From Kitasatospora sp. NBC_01287 (GTDB taxonomy: Bacteria > Actinomycetota > Actinomycetes > Streptomycetales > Streptomycetaceae): 64,000 nucleotides of DNA. The stretch lies in NCBI RefSeq assembly GCF_026340565.1, contig NZ_JAPEPB010000001.1, forward strand, positions 8,344,001-8,408,000, written 5' to 3'. The notes under the pieces are model-generated. The model had not been told where the DNA came from, did not search any database, and worked only from the letters and a program-made list of their open reading frames with translations. The translations under genes were made by a program, and so were the position numbers. This document shows, in pieces, positions 49,421 through 58,176 of this stretch. Positions within the stretch are counted from its first letter, which is position 1. Every line of letters begins with the position of its first letter.

Positions 49421-49915
49421 TTACCCCGGTGCCCCCTGCGGAGCGTCGGAAACTGGGCCGGACGGGTGGCGTGGCGCCGTCTCGCGGACGGCGAGCAGCC
49501 GGGTGCCGATCTCCTGCAGGTCCGCGCGCCGCAGCGCGGCCCGCAGCTGCGGGAACCACTCCCGCTCCTCCTGGCTCATCTGCTGGGCGGCGGCCGACAG
49601 CAGCGAGTCCACCAGTCCGGTGAACGCCGGGTCACCGACCCCGCGCCCCGACACCTCCTCGCAGAGCCGGTCGATCGCCCGGTGGTCCCGGTAGCCGCGC
49701 AGCGCCTCGTGCGCCGGATCCCGCAGCAGGGCGACGACCTGCGGATACAGCACCTCGTCCACCAGGTAGGAGTGGACCGTGAGGTCGTGCACGATGTGCT
49801 GCGCGAGGTCCACGCGGGCCGCGGCATCGGCGGGCCCGACCGCGCGGTACTCCTTGAAGAGCCGCTGCAACTCCTTGTGCTCCTGCTTCAGCAGCACGAT
49901 CGCGTCGCTGGACAT
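49421..49915 (-). CDS. Hemerythrin HHE-domain protein
   Basis: 164 residues. An HHE cation-binding domain: LLKQEHKELQRLF with the first His, IVHDLTVHSYLVDEVLYPQV with two His and an Asp/Glu, a mid helix DHRAIDRLCEEV, and MSQEEREWFPQL. Such proteins bind a di-iron site and sense or handle oxygen or nitric oxide. Cotranscription with DUF6158 downstream is likely. Confidence 0.85.
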   Translation of the reverse strand: MSSDAIVLLKQEHKELQRLFKEYRAVGPADAAARVDLAQHIVHDLTVHSYLVDEVLYPQVVALLRDPAHEALRGYRDHRAIDRLCEEVSGRGVGDPAFTGLVDSLLSAAAQQMSQEEREWFPQLRAALRRADLQEIGTRLLAVRETAPRHPSGPVSDAPQGAPG

Positions 49916-50039
49916 CCGCTCTCACCTTCTCGGCCTCGCGTCTCCCCTGAGAACGATGGTGCCAAAACGAACGGTCCGCCGGGCGGCGCGGCCGATCGGG
50001 TGGGGCCGGCCGGCGGTGGGAGCCGATCGGCGGAGGGCC

Positions 50040-50273
50040 TCACGGCAGCGGGATGCGGCCGCGCAGGATCTCGTGCCACAGGCGGCGCAGCCGGGGCGGC
50101 GGACCGGTCGGATCCGGTGCGGGGGTGCGCCCGGCGGCGAGCGCGGCGGCCTCGGCCACCCGGTCGCGGCTGCGCCGCCACTGCTCGAATCTTCGCTCCA
50201 GCACCGGATCCTCGGCTACCAGCCGGGTCTCGATCCGCCGACTCTCCCGAGCCTCCTGCCGTGAGAGGACCAT
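50040..50273 (-). CDS. DUF3040-like short protein, lacks membrane helices
   Basis: 77 residues. MVLSRQEARESRRIETRLVA, then EDPVLERRFEQWRR, resembles the conserved N-terminal half of DUF3040 (L-S-x-x-E-x-R-x-L-x-x-I-E-x-x-L-x-x-E-D-P). Normal members continue into two membrane helices, which are missing; the C-terminal third is basic and Pro-rich. A start at 50282 (GTG) is also possible, with AAAGGA upstream. It lies after the ligase gene in the same direction but is upstream of none; it may be expressed on its own. Confidence 0.6.
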   Translation of the reverse strand: MVLSRQEARESRRIETRLVAEDPVLERRFEQWRRSRDRVAEAAALAAGRTPAPDPTGPPPRLRRLWHEILRGRIPLP

Positions 50274-50327
50274 GATCCTCACCTGCTGTCCTTTCGGCCC
50301 TTCCACCATGGGGCGCGCCTTCGGGCC

Positions 50328-51425
50328 TCAGTGCTCCGGCGCCCCGCCGTCGGCCAGCAGCTGTGCCAGGTCGTAGCCGACCGGCTCCTCCAGCTGGCCG
50401 TAGTCACAGCTGCGCGGGGACCGGTCGGGGCGCCACCGCTGGAAGCGCGTGGTGTGCCGGAACCTGGTCCCTTCCATGTGATCGTACGCGACCTCGCAGA
50501 CCAGTTCAGGGCGGAGCGCGACCCACGCTGCGCTCTTGGCGCGCTCGCCGTCCTTGCCGCCGCTCCACCGGCTGGGCGCCCCGGGCATCCGGTTCGCCTC
50601 GTGCGCGCTCTCCTCGGTCCAGGCCGCCCACGGGTGCGCGCTCGCGTCGGCCAGGCGCAGCGGGGCCAGCTCCTCGGCCAGCTGCCGCCGCCGGGCGGCG
50701 GTGAACGAGGAGCAGACGCCGACGTGCTGCAGCACACCGGCCGCGTCGTACAGCCCGAGCAGCAGGGAGCCGACGCCCTGGCCGTCCTTGTGTTCGCGGT
50801 AGCCGGCCACCACGCAGTCGGCGGTGCGGCCGTGCTTGATCTTGAACATCGAACGGATGCCGGGCCGGTAGGGCGCGTCCAGTGGCTTGGCCATGATCCC
50901 GTCCAGGCCCGCGCCCTCGAAGCGGGTGAACCACTGCCGGGCCAGCTCCCGGTCGGTGGTGGCCGGCGCCAGGTGCACCCAGGGGCCCGCACCGGCCAGG
51001 GCCCGGGTCAGCGCCGTGCGGCGCTCGGCCAGCGGCAGGGCCAGCAGCGACCGGTCCGCCAGCGCCAGCAGGTCGAAGGCGATGAAGCTGACCGGCTTCT
51101 CGGCGGCGAGCTTGCGCACCCGGGAGGCCGCCGGGTGGATCCGCTCCTGCAACTCCTCGAAGTGCAGCCGTCCGTCGTGGGCCAGCACGATCTCGCCGTC
51201 CAGCACGCAGCGCGGCGGCAACTCGGCCCGCAGGGCGTCCAGCAGCTCGGGGAAGTAGCGCGCCAGCGACTTGCCGGTGCGGCTGGCCACCTCCACCTCG
51301 TCCCCGTCGCGGAAGACGATCGCCCGGAAGCCGTCCCATTTGGCCTCGTAGTGCATGCCGGCGGGGATCTCGGCGACCGCCTTGGCCAGCATCGGGGCGA
51401 GGGGAGGCAGCACGGGAAGGTCCAT
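50328..51425 (-). CDS. ATP-dependent DNA ligase (LigC/LigD ligase-domain type)
   Basis: 365 residues: nucleotidyltransferase and OB-fold only, without the helical N-terminal domain. The adenylated Lys is in YEAKWDGFRAIVF, followed by VLDGEIVLA, FIAFDLLALA, GLDGIMAKPL and MFKIKHG. It corresponds to the ligase module of LigD or to stand-alone LigC, which seals double-strand breaks or gaps in bacterial end joining. It is divergent from a LigD polymerase-domain gene 70 bp away, which supports the end-joining role. Ku is not in the window. Confidence 0.92.
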   Translation of the reverse strand: MDLPVLPPLAPMLAKAVAEIPAGMHYEAKWDGFRAIVFRDGDEVEVASRTGKSLARYFPELLDALRAELPPRCVLDGEIVLAHDGRLHFEELQERIHPAASRVRKLAAEKPVSFIAFDLLALADRSLLALPLAERRTALTRALAGAGPWVHLAPATTDRELARQWFTRFEGAGLDGIMAKPLDAPYRPGIRSMFKIKHGRTADCVVAGYREHKDGQGVGSLLLGLYDAAGVLQHVGVCSSFTAARRRQLAEELAPLRLADASAHPWAAWTEESAHEANRMPGAPSRWSGGKDGERAKSAAWVALRPELVCEVAYDHMEGTRFRHTTRFQRWRPDRSPRSCDYGQLEEPVGYDLAQLLADGGAPEH

Positions 51426-51495
51426 GGCACCGATGGTGCGCCACCCCCGCGCGGGCCGCAGCGCGGGCCGCGGCCCGGGAGTCTAGCGTGGAGCC

Positions 51496-52509
51496 ATGGC
51501 TTCTTCGGACGCGGTCGAACTGCAGGTGGGGGAGCGGACGGTCAGGCTCTCCAGCCCCGGGAAGGTGTACTACCCGGGGCCCGGCTACACCAAGCTGGAC
51601 GTCGCGCGGTACTACCAGGCGGTCGCGCCCGCGGTGCTGCGCGGGCTGCGGGACCGGCCGACCACGCTGCAGCGCTTCCCGGACGGCGTCGAGGGCGAGT
51701 TCTTCTACCAGAAGCGGGCGCCCAAGAACACGCCCGACTGGCTGCCGACCGCCCGGATCGCCTTCCCCAGCGGACGGTTCGCCGACGAGATCTGCCCGGG
51801 TGAGCCGGCCGCCGTGCTCTGGGCGGCCAACCTCGGCTGCCTCACCTTCCACCCCTGGCCGGTCCGCCGCGGGGACACCGACCGGCCCGACGAGCTGCGC
51901 CTGGACCTCGACCCGCAGCCCGGCACCGACTTCACCGACGCCGTGCGGGCCGCCCACCAACTGCGCGAGGTGCTCGCCGAGTGCGGGCTGACCGGCTGGC
52001 CCAAGACCTCCGGCGGACGCGGCCTGCACGTCTACGTGCCGATCCACCCGGCCTGGCACTTCGCCGAGGTGCGGCGCTGCGCGATCGCGCTCGGCCGGGC
52101 GCTGGAGCGGCGGATGCCCGAGCAGGTCACCACGCACTGGTGGAAGGAGGAGCGGGGGGTGCGGGTCTTCGTCGACTACAACCAGATGGCCCGCGACCGC
52201 ACCATCGCCTCGCCCTACTCGCTGCGCGCCCGCCCCGAGGCCACCGTCTCCACCCCGCTGACCTGGGCGGAGCTGGACGAGGCGGCGCCCGGCGACTTCA
52301 CGCTGCGCACCGTGCCGGACCGGCTCGCCGAGCTGGGCGATCCGTATGCCGGGATGGAGGGGCAGGCCTTCGGGCTGGAGGCGGTGCTGGAGCTGGCGGA
52401 GCGCCAGGAGCGCGACCACGGGCTGGGCGAGCTGCCCTATCCGCCGGACCATCCGAAGATGCCGGGCGAGCCGCCCCGGGTGCAGCCGAGCCGGGCCCGG
52501 CCGGAGTGA
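51496..52509 (+). CDS. LigD-type primase-polymerase domain protein
   Basis: 337 residues, single archaeo-eukaryotic primase-like domain. LRLDLDPQPGTDF holds the catalytic Asp-x-Asp, TSGGRGLHVYVPI the Ser-x-His-like phosphate site, and FVDYNQMARDRTIASPYSLR the third metal Asp region. In LigD this domain adds ribo- or deoxynucleotides and fills gaps at breaks before ligation. Here it is a separate protein, divergent from the ligase gene, so polymerase and ligase are encoded in split form. A hexamer repeat follows the stop codon. Confidence 0.92.
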   Translation: MASSDAVELQVGERTVRLSSPGKVYYPGPGYTKLDVARYYQAVAPAVLRGLRDRPTTLQRFPDGVEGEFFYQKRAPKNTPDWLPTARIAFPSGRFADEICPGEPAAVLWAANLGCLTFHPWPVRRGDTDRPDELRLDLDPQPGTDFTDAVRAAHQLREVLAECGLTGWPKTSGGRGLHVYVPIHPAWHFAEVRRCAIALGRALERRMPEQVTTHWWKEERGVRVFVDYNQMARDRTIASPYSLRARPEATVSTPLTWAELDEAAPGDFTLRTVPDRLAELGDPYAGMEGQAFGLEAVLELAERQERDHGLGELPYPPDHPKMPGEPPRVQPSRARPE

Positions 52510-52546
<37 letters not shown>

Positions 52547-52575
52547 AGTGAGTGGCGGCCGGGCGGCTCCGCGGT

Positions 52576-54165
52576 TCAGCCTTGGGCCGCCGGGTGCCGC
52601 TCCTCCGCCGGCGCGGGCAGGGCGGCGCGGGGCGGGCGGCGGCGGGTCGAGCGCAGCGCCACGGCCGCCGCGACGAGGGTGACGGTCACCGCCGTCCACG
52701 GCACCACATCGCCCACCCGGTCGTACCAGGTGCGGGCGCTCGGCGCGGGCAGCGCGAGGTGGACGGTGAGCACGCCGCGCTGACCGGTGCCGTAGCGCGC
52801 CAGCTCGCGGCCCTGCGCGTCGAAGGCCACCGAGACACCGGTGAGGGCCGCCTGCACCACCGGGCGGCCGGTTTCGGCGGCGCGCAGCGCGGCCAGTGAG
52901 GCGTGCTGCGCGGGGGCCCAGCTGTGCTGGAAGGTGGAGGTCGCGGACTGGTAGACGATCAGCTGCGCGCCCTGCAGGGTCGCGGTGCGCGACAGGTCGG
53001 GGAAGGCCGACTCGAAGCAGATCAGCACCCCGGTGGGCAGCGGGCGCCCGGTGCGGTCCACCGGCTGGAAGAGGTGGAAGCTGTGGCCGGGAGTGCGGTT
53101 CTCGGCCGCCGCCTTGCTGATCCCGGTGAGCCAGCCGAGCGCGGAGCGGAACGGGATGTACTCGCCGAACGGGACCAGGCGCATCTTCGCGTACCGGGCC
53201 TGGACACCGGCGGGGTCGATCAGCACCGCGTCCTTGGAGATGGTCCCGTCGGCCTTCCGGGCGTCCTCGTTGACCAGCAGCTCGCTGCCGGTGGCCGCCG
53301 AGAGCGCGCGGAGCCGGGCCAGGGTCGCGGTGTCCCTGGCCAGGTCGGTGGTGACACTGCTCTCGCCCCAGACCACCAGGTCGGGGCGGTCGGTCAGCTC
53401 CGCGGTGAGCCGGGCCGAGGCCGCCAGCCGGGACGGGCCGTCCGGGGTGATGCCGGGCTGCACCAGGGCCAGGGTGGTGGTGCGCACCGGGCGCGGGGCG
53501 GGGGTGAGCGCGAAGGCCAGCGGGCCGGCCAGCAGCAGGGCGGCGGCCGTGACGCCGCCGGCGATCCGGACGGCGGTGCGCTCGGCGATCAGCACGATCA
53601 GCACGGCGGTGTTGACCGCGACCACGGCGGCACTGAGCAGCCAGACCCCGCCGATCGAGGCCAGCGCGAGCACCGCCGGATGCTGCCACTGGGTGGCGCC
53701 GAGCAGCGCCCAGGGGCCGCCGAGCGCCTGCCAGGAGCGGGCGAACTCGGCGACCACCCAGAGGGAGGGCAGTACGACGAGCGCGGCCAGCGCCCGACGC
53801 GCCGTCAGCGGGGGCCGCAGCAGCGCCCAGGTCGCCGCGCCGAGGCCGGTCTGCAGGACGCCGAAGACCAGCGCGATCACCGGCAGCGCCGGGCCCACCG
53901 AGGGCAGCAGCCAGTACATCGCGGCCAGCACGTAGCCGGTGCCGAACCACCAGCCGCGCACCGCCGCCTCCCGGGCCCGTGGCGCGGCACGGAAGAGCAG
54001 CAGGCCCGGCAGCAGGCCGACCCAGGCCAGCGGCGCCAGGTCGAGCGCGGGGAAGGCGAGCACCGGGAGCATGCCCGCGGCCAGGGAGCCGTAGCGGGCG
54101 GGAACGGCGAGCGCGGTGCGAATCGGCATGGGCCGATTGTCCGCTGCCGGGCCTGTCGACACCAT
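52576..54165 (-). CDS. lnt: Apolipoprotein N-acyltransferase
   Basis: 529 residues: about seven membrane helices (to about residue 215), then a nitrilase-like catalytic domain. The triad is visible as Glu in VVWGESSV, Lys in AKMRLVPFGEYIP and Cys in VLICFESAF. Lnt adds the third acyl chain to diacylated lipoproteins at the outer face of the membrane; streptomycetes often carry two. The ATG at 54165 is chosen because AAGGGG lies upstream, against an ATG at 54129 without one. The gap to the divergent gene holds a 16-bp repeat. Confidence 0.92.
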   Translation of the reverse strand: MVSTGPAADNRPMPIRTALAVPARYGSLAAGMLPVLAFPALDLAPLAWVGLLPGLLLFRAAPRAREAAVRGWWFGTGYVLAAMYWLLPSVGPALPVIALVFGVLQTGLGAATWALLRPPLTARRALAALVVLPSLWVVAEFARSWQALGGPWALLGATQWQHPAVLALASIGGVWLLSAAVVAVNTAVLIVLIAERTAVRIAGGVTAAALLLAGPLAFALTPAPRPVRTTTLALVQPGITPDGPSRLAASARLTAELTDRPDLVVWGESSVTTDLARDTATLARLRALSAATGSELLVNEDARKADGTISKDAVLIDPAGVQARYAKMRLVPFGEYIPFRSALGWLTGISKAAAENRTPGHSFHLFQPVDRTGRPLPTGVLICFESAFPDLSRTATLQGAQLIVYQSATSTFQHSWAPAQHASLAALRAAETGRPVVQAALTGVSVAFDAQGRELARYGTGQRGVLTVHLALPAPSARTWYDRVGDVVPWTAVTVTLVAAAVALRSTRRRPPRAALPAPAEERHPAAQG

Positions 54166-54309
54166 GACAGCGGCCCCTTGGGTCGCGCGTGTCGCGTTGC
54201 TCACGCCGGTCGGCCGCCCGGGCGTGGCGCCGTCGCCGGGCCCGGGCGCGGCGCCTAACGTGCACCGTAGGGCCGTGCGACCGCGGCGCCGGAGGGCGCC
54301 GCGGCCGTG

Positions 54310-54373
54310 GAGTCGTACGGTCGTTGAGTCGTACGGTCGTTGAGTCATACGGTCGTTGAGTCGTACGGCCGTG
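54310..54373. repeat. Four 16-bp repeats (gagtcgtacggtcgtt)
   Basis: Four contiguous 16-bp units, three exact or one base changed and the fourth ending ccgtg; each contains the palindrome CGTACG or a variant. They lie between the divergent lnt gene and the small membrane protein gene. Confidence 0.93.
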
Positions 54374-54419
54374 GAGCCGGACCGGAGTTGATCCGGCGTC
54401 GTTCTGGAGAGGAAGCACG

Positions 54420-54980
54420 ATGGCGGACGAGACCCACACGATGCTCTTCATCACCTTCGCCGACCCCACCGCCGCGCTCGCCGCCTTCGCCGAGGCGAAG
54501 GAGCTGCCGGGGGCGCGGCAGGCGGCGGTCCTGCGCCGGTCGGCCGAGGGGCTGCTGGACACGCCCGAGAGCTGGGTGCGCGGGGCGGGCACGCCGACGG
54601 TGGCGACCGGGATCGTGGGCGGCCTGCTCGGGCTGTTCGGCGGCCCGATCGGGGTACTGCTCGGCTGGACGGCCGGCACGGTGCTGGGCGGGGCCGCGGA
54701 GTTGAGGCAGTTCCAGGACGGGGCCGAGGGGCTGCTGGTGTACAGCAGGGATCTGGCCGAGGGTCACGCGATGCTGATCGTCGAGCTGCACGAGCGGCAC
54801 CGCGAGCTCGCCGACGAGCTGGCCGCCCGCCATGGCGGCACACTGCTGCGCCGCCCGGCCGACGAGGTGGCGGCGGAGGTCCGGGCCGCCGAGCGGGCGG
54901 CGAGCTCGTCGGCTGATGAGCCGGGCGAGGAGCCGGGCGAGGAGTCGGTCGGGCGGGCGGGGCAGGACGACGCGGGCTGA
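54420..54980 (+). CDS. DUF1269-like membrane-associated protein with glycine zipper
   Basis: 186 residues. A ferredoxin-like first segment (TMLFITFADPTAALAAFAEA), a Gly-rich helical hairpin (TGIVGGLLGLFGGPIGVLLG, then WTAGTVLGGAAE at about 60-95), a second alpha/beta segment (AMLIVELHERHRELADELAA) and an acidic tail with EEPGEE repeats. The order matches the DUF1269 or related stress-induced membrane proteins, function unknown. GGAGAGGAAG lies upstream of the ATG. Confidence 0.7.
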   Translation: MADETHTMLFITFADPTAALAAFAEAKELPGARQAAVLRRSAEGLLDTPESWVRGAGTPTVATGIVGGLLGLFGGPIGVLLGWTAGTVLGGAAELRQFQDGAEGLLVYSRDLAEGHAMLIVELHERHRELADELAARHGGTLLRRPADEVAAEVRAAERAASSSADEPGEEPGEESVGRAGQDDAG

Positions 54981-55048
54981 GGCGGTGGTGCGGTGGTGCG
55001 GTGGCGCGACAGGGGGCCGGGGCGGCCGGGGCGGGCTGAGAGCGGGCG

Positions 55049-55852
55049 TCAGCGGATCGCGGTGACCAGCGCGTCGGAGACCGAGCGCCAGGCGACGCCC
55101 GCCTCGGCGAAGCCGACCTCGACGAGCCGGGCGGTGTGCCACTCGGCGGGGTGCAGCTCGCCGTCCTTGTGGTCGCGGTAGAGGGCGGAGCGGGCGGCCA
55201 CCGGCGCGGCCAGGCGCGGATCGGCCGCCGCGGCCTGCCACCACTGGGCCCAGTCGAGCACGCCCTCGCTCCGCTCCTGCTCCTGCCGCCGCTCCTGCTG
55301 GGCCTGGTCGAGCGCGTTGAGCAGCGGGGTGTCCGGCTGCCGGGCGCGGTCCGCGTTCAGGAAGACCCCGCCCGGGCGGAGCAGGCCCGTCAGGTCGCGG
55401 TAGAGGCGCAGCAGGTCCTGGGAATTGAGCCAGTGCAGGGCGGTCGCGGTGACCACGGCGTCGAACGGGCCGGCGGGCAGGGCGGCGGCCCACCCCGGGT
55501 CGCGCAGGTCCGCGGTGACCAGGGTCAGGCGCGGGTCGGCGCCGAAGCTGCCCTCGGCGATGGCCAGCAGCGCGGGATCGAGGTCGACGCCGACGCTGCT
55601 CGCCCCGGGCAGCCGGGCCAGCAGGCGGCGGCTGATGCTGCCGGTGCCGCAGGCGAGGTCGAGGACGCGCGGCGCGGGGCCGCCGACCGCCTCGACCACG
55701 TCGAGCATCACCCGGAAGCGCTCCTCGCGGTCCGGCAGGTACCACTCCTGCTGCCGGTCCCAGCTGCGCTGCCAGTCCTCCCAGGAGACGTGCTCGGTGT
55801 CGAGACCGGGGTCGGCGGGCAGGACGGGGCCGGTGAGCTGAGTGTCGGTCAT
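55049..55852 (-). CDS. Class I SAM-dependent methyltransferase
   Basis: 267 residues. RVLDLACGTGSISRRLLARL is motif I of the Rossmann methyltransferases, GVDLDP holds the acidic residue that binds the SAM ribose, and FDAVVTATALHWLNSQDLLR is the motif IV/post-I block; the C-terminal LVEVGFAEAGVAW is typical of trans-aconitate-like and related small-molecule methyltransferases. Substrate unknown. The ATG at 55852 is chosen although a start five codons earlier is possible. It is followed on the opposite strand by the DUF1269-like gene. Confidence 0.85.
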   Translation of the reverse strand: MTDTQLTGPVLPADPGLDTEHVSWEDWQRSWDRQQEWYLPDREERFRVMLDVVEAVGGPAPRVLDLACGTGSISRRLLARLPGASSVGVDLDPALLAIAEGSFGADPRLTLVTADLRDPGWAAALPAGPFDAVVTATALHWLNSQDLLRLYRDLTGLLRPGGVFLNADRARQPDTPLLNALDQAQQERRQEQERSEGVLDWAQWWQAAAADPRLAAPVAARSALYRDHKDGELHPAEWHTARLVEVGFAEAGVAWRSVSDALVTAIR

Positions 55853-55959
55853 GGTGCCGCCGATCATGGTGAGGAGAGATGGGTAAGGTGCTCCTGGCGC
55901 CTGGAGGTGTTACCCACTCTACTCGGCATCGAGTAAGAGGCAATAGGGTTCTTTGGCTG

Positions 55960-56916
55960 TTACTTGGCTATTGCTCGGTGGGTGGGACGGCCGCCGATCA
56001 CCGTGACCGCCTCGGCGCCGGTGCGGCAGCCGGCGGCGGTGGCCGCGGTGAGGTCCGCGCCGCGCAGCCGGGCGGCGAGGAAGGCACCGGCGAAGGCGTC
56101 GCCCGCCCCGGTGCTGTCGAGCGCCGCCGCCGGGACGCCCGGCACCCGGGCAACGACGGCGCCGGCCTCGGCGGTGATCGCGCCGGCGGGGCCCAGGGTC
56201 ACCACCGCCTGCCCGAAGGCGGCGCTGAGTCGTTCGGCGGCGGTGCTCGGATCGGTGGCGCCGGAGAGCAGCCGGGCCTCGGCGAGGTTGGGCAGCAGCA
56301 GGTCGACGCCCTCGATCGCGGCCAGGAAGGCGACGGTGCCCAGCTCCTCGATGAAGCCGGTGGAGGCCGGATCGACGCTCACCGGCAGTGCGGCGGCGCG
56401 GGCGGCGGTGATCGCGCGCCGGGCCAGCGCGCGGCCCGGCGTGGAGAAGAGCAGGTAGCCGGAGAGGTGCAGGTGTCCGGCGCCGGCCAGCAGGGCCGGG
56501 TCCCAGTCCGCGGGGCCCAGGCGCAGGGCGGCGCCGCTGTCGGTCAGGAAGCTGCGCTCGGCGGCCATGTCCACCAGGGCGATCACTGTCGCGGTGGCCA
56601 GCTCCTGATCGACCGTCAGCACCGGCCGCACTCCGGCGGCCAGCAGTTCGGCCCGGTGCCAGCTCGCGAAGTCCGCCCCGACCCGGGACAGCAGGCGCGC
56701 TTCGGCGCCCGAACGCGCCGCCCAGGCAGCCGTGTTGGCCGCCGAGCCGCCGGGGCGCAGGGTGATCCGGGCGGCGGTGTCGGTGTCCGGGGCGAGCGGC
56801 GCGCCGAGCAGGGCGACGATGTCGGTGGCGATGTCGCCGATGACCAGCAGGGCGCCCGGCGCGGGCCTGACCGGCGCGGGCGTCACTGGTGCGGGTGTCA
56901 CCGGGGCAGGCGTCAC
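55960..56916 (-). CDS. psuK: PfkB-family carbohydrate kinase, probable pseudouridine kinase
   Basis: 318 residues from the GTG at 56916. The PfkB signature is clear: GGSAANTAAWAARSGAEARL (motif 1) and DSTGAGDAFAGAFLAARLRG (motif 2, with the catalytic Asp). It is downstream of psuG and overlaps it by GTGA, which makes pseudouridine kinase the best call; ribokinase is the alternative. The first 17 residues are repeats of PVTPA encoded by a 15-bp tandem repeat in which each copy carries a GTG, giving up to four alternative starts. Confidence 0.8.
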   Translation of the reverse strand: MTPAPVTPAPVTPAPVRPAPGALLVIGDIATDIVALLGAPLAPDTDTAARITLRPGGSAANTAAWAARSGAEARLLSRVGADFASWHRAELLAAGVRPVLTVDQELATATVIALVDMAAERSFLTDSGAALRLGPADWDPALLAGAGHLHLSGYLLFSTPGRALARRAITAARAAALPVSVDPASTGFIEELGTVAFLAAIEGVDLLLPNLAEARLLSGATDPSTAAERLSAAFGQAVVTLGPAGAITAEAGAVVARVPGVPAAALDSTGAGDAFAGAFLAARLRGADLTAATAAGCRTGAEAVTVIGGRPTHRAIAK

Positions 56917-56917
56917 C
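56858..56917. repeat. 15-bp tandem repeat carrying GTG start codons of the kinase gene
   Basis: Four units (ggcgcgggcctgacc, ggcgcgggcgtcact, ggtgcgggtgtcacc, ggggcaggcgtcacc) at the psuG-kinase junction; on the minus strand three of them contain in-frame GTG (56916, 56901, 56886). Confidence 0.9.
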
Positions 56918-57842
56918 GGTGCGGGCCCGCCCAGTCGGCGGCGATCTCGGCGGCGAGCCTGACGTTGCCGCGCACCGCCGCGAGGTTGGCCTCCAGCGAG
57001 GCGCCCGCGGTGTGCTCGGCGAGGTGGGCGAGCAGGAAGGGGGTCGCCGCCTGCCCGGTGGCCCCGGCCCGCTCGGCCGCCGCCAGACCCTCGGCGAGCA
57101 CCCGGTCGTGCAGCAGTGGGTCCAACTGCTCTTCGGCCGATACCGGGTTGGCCACCACGAGCGCGGATTCCAGCCCGCCGAGCTGATCCTGACGGAGCAT
57201 CAACTGGGCCACCTCCCAGGCCTGCTGGACGGTCCAATCGACCGGCCGGCCCGAGGTGCGCAGGTAGAAGCCGGGGAACTCGGCGGTGCGGTACCCCAGC
57301 ACGGTGATCCCCAGGGTCTCCAGCCGCTCCAGGGTGGCCGGCACGTCCAGGATCGACTTCACTCCGGCGCAGACCACGGTGATCCGGGTCCGGGAGAGCA
57401 GGTTGAGGTCGGCCGACTCGTCCATGGTCTCGGTCCAGCCCCGGTGCACGCCGCCCAGGCCGCCGGTGGCGAAGACCCGGATCCCGGCCCGGGCGGCCAG
57501 GAAGGCCGTGCCGGAGACGGTGGTCGCCCCGCTCGCGCCGCTCGCCAGCGCCGGGGCGAGATCGCGGAAGCCGAACTTGCGCAGCGCCCGGTCCTCGGCG
57601 ACCCGCAGCAGCTCCGGCTCGGCCAGGCCGATCCGGGCGATGCCGTCCAGTACCGCGATGGTGGCCGGCACGGCGCCGCCGGCCCTGACCAGCTCCTCCA
57701 ACTCCCTTGCCACCGCCAGGTTGCGAGGTCGTGGCAGGCCGTGGGCGATGATCGTGGACTCCAGGGCGACCACGGGGCGGCGGTCGGCGAGGGCGTCGCG
57801 CACCTCGTCGGAGAGGAGCAGGGCGGGGGCGGGATCGGTCAT
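56913..57842 (-). CDS. psuG: Pseudouridine-5'-phosphate glycosidase
   Basis: 309 residues. RPVVALESTIIAHGLPRPRN at the start, ASGASGATTVSGTAFLAARA, the FATGGLGGVHRG motif and the VVCAGVKSILDVPATLE stretch carrying the conserved Lys are hallmarks of PsuG. It splits pseudouridine 5'-phosphate into uracil and ribose 5-phosphate. It precedes and overlaps the PfkB kinase gene, completing a pseudouridine-degrading pair. No pseudouridine transporter (PsuT) is adjacent, though a ribose-type ABC transporter lies 1.6 kb away. Confidence 0.93.
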   Translation of the reverse strand: MTDPAPALLLSDEVRDALADRRPVVALESTIIAHGLPRPRNLAVARELEELVRAGGAVPATIAVLDGIARIGLAEPELLRVAEDRALRKFGFRDLAPALASGASGATTVSGTAFLAARAGIRVFATGGLGGVHRGWTETMDESADLNLLSRTRITVVCAGVKSILDVPATLERLETLGITVLGYRTAEFPGFYLRTSGRPVDWTVQQAWEVAQLMLRQDQLGGLESALVVANPVSAEEQLDPLLHDRVLAEGLAAAERAGATGQAATPFLLAHLAEHTAGASLEANLAAVRGNVRLAAEIAADWAGPHR

Positions 57843-58176
57843 CCCCTATACCTGGCGTGGCGTGGTGGGCTTCAAACCTGTGCGGCGCGTGGGCAAGTGG
57901 CGGCCCCCGGTGGTGCGGCTCGATCCATGGGTGCCGGTCGTCGCCGGCCACTCCGGTCTCGAACGGGACCATCGGGGGTCTGGCCAGAGCCTGGATCAGG
58001 GTCACGCGGCCGGCCGGCGGGACGTCTCCGCAGGCGGTGTGGCTCTCTCCGGTATTCCGGTGTAATGCCCAGTTTCCTCCGTATTTCCCCGTGGTCAAGG
58101 GTTTTCGCCCAGTATTTCGAGCGATTCGTCCAGCACTTCGGGCACTTCGTCCGCGATGACGGGCGGCCCGCCCGGG
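57843..58176 (-). other. 334-bp gap upstream of psuG
   Basis: No convincing gene. The distal part is AT-richer, with TTGACC on the minus strand at about 58099-58094 and GTATTTC repeated twice (near 58080 and 58114). A TATAGG sits directly before the psuG ATG. It is probably the psuG promoter and leader. Confidence 0.45.

Noticed and set aside
55960..58098. A 712-codon frame that would extend the PfkB kinase upstream through psuG
   Set aside because: The extension runs out of frame through the psuG gene and lacks known motifs; the kinase starts at the GTGA overlap.
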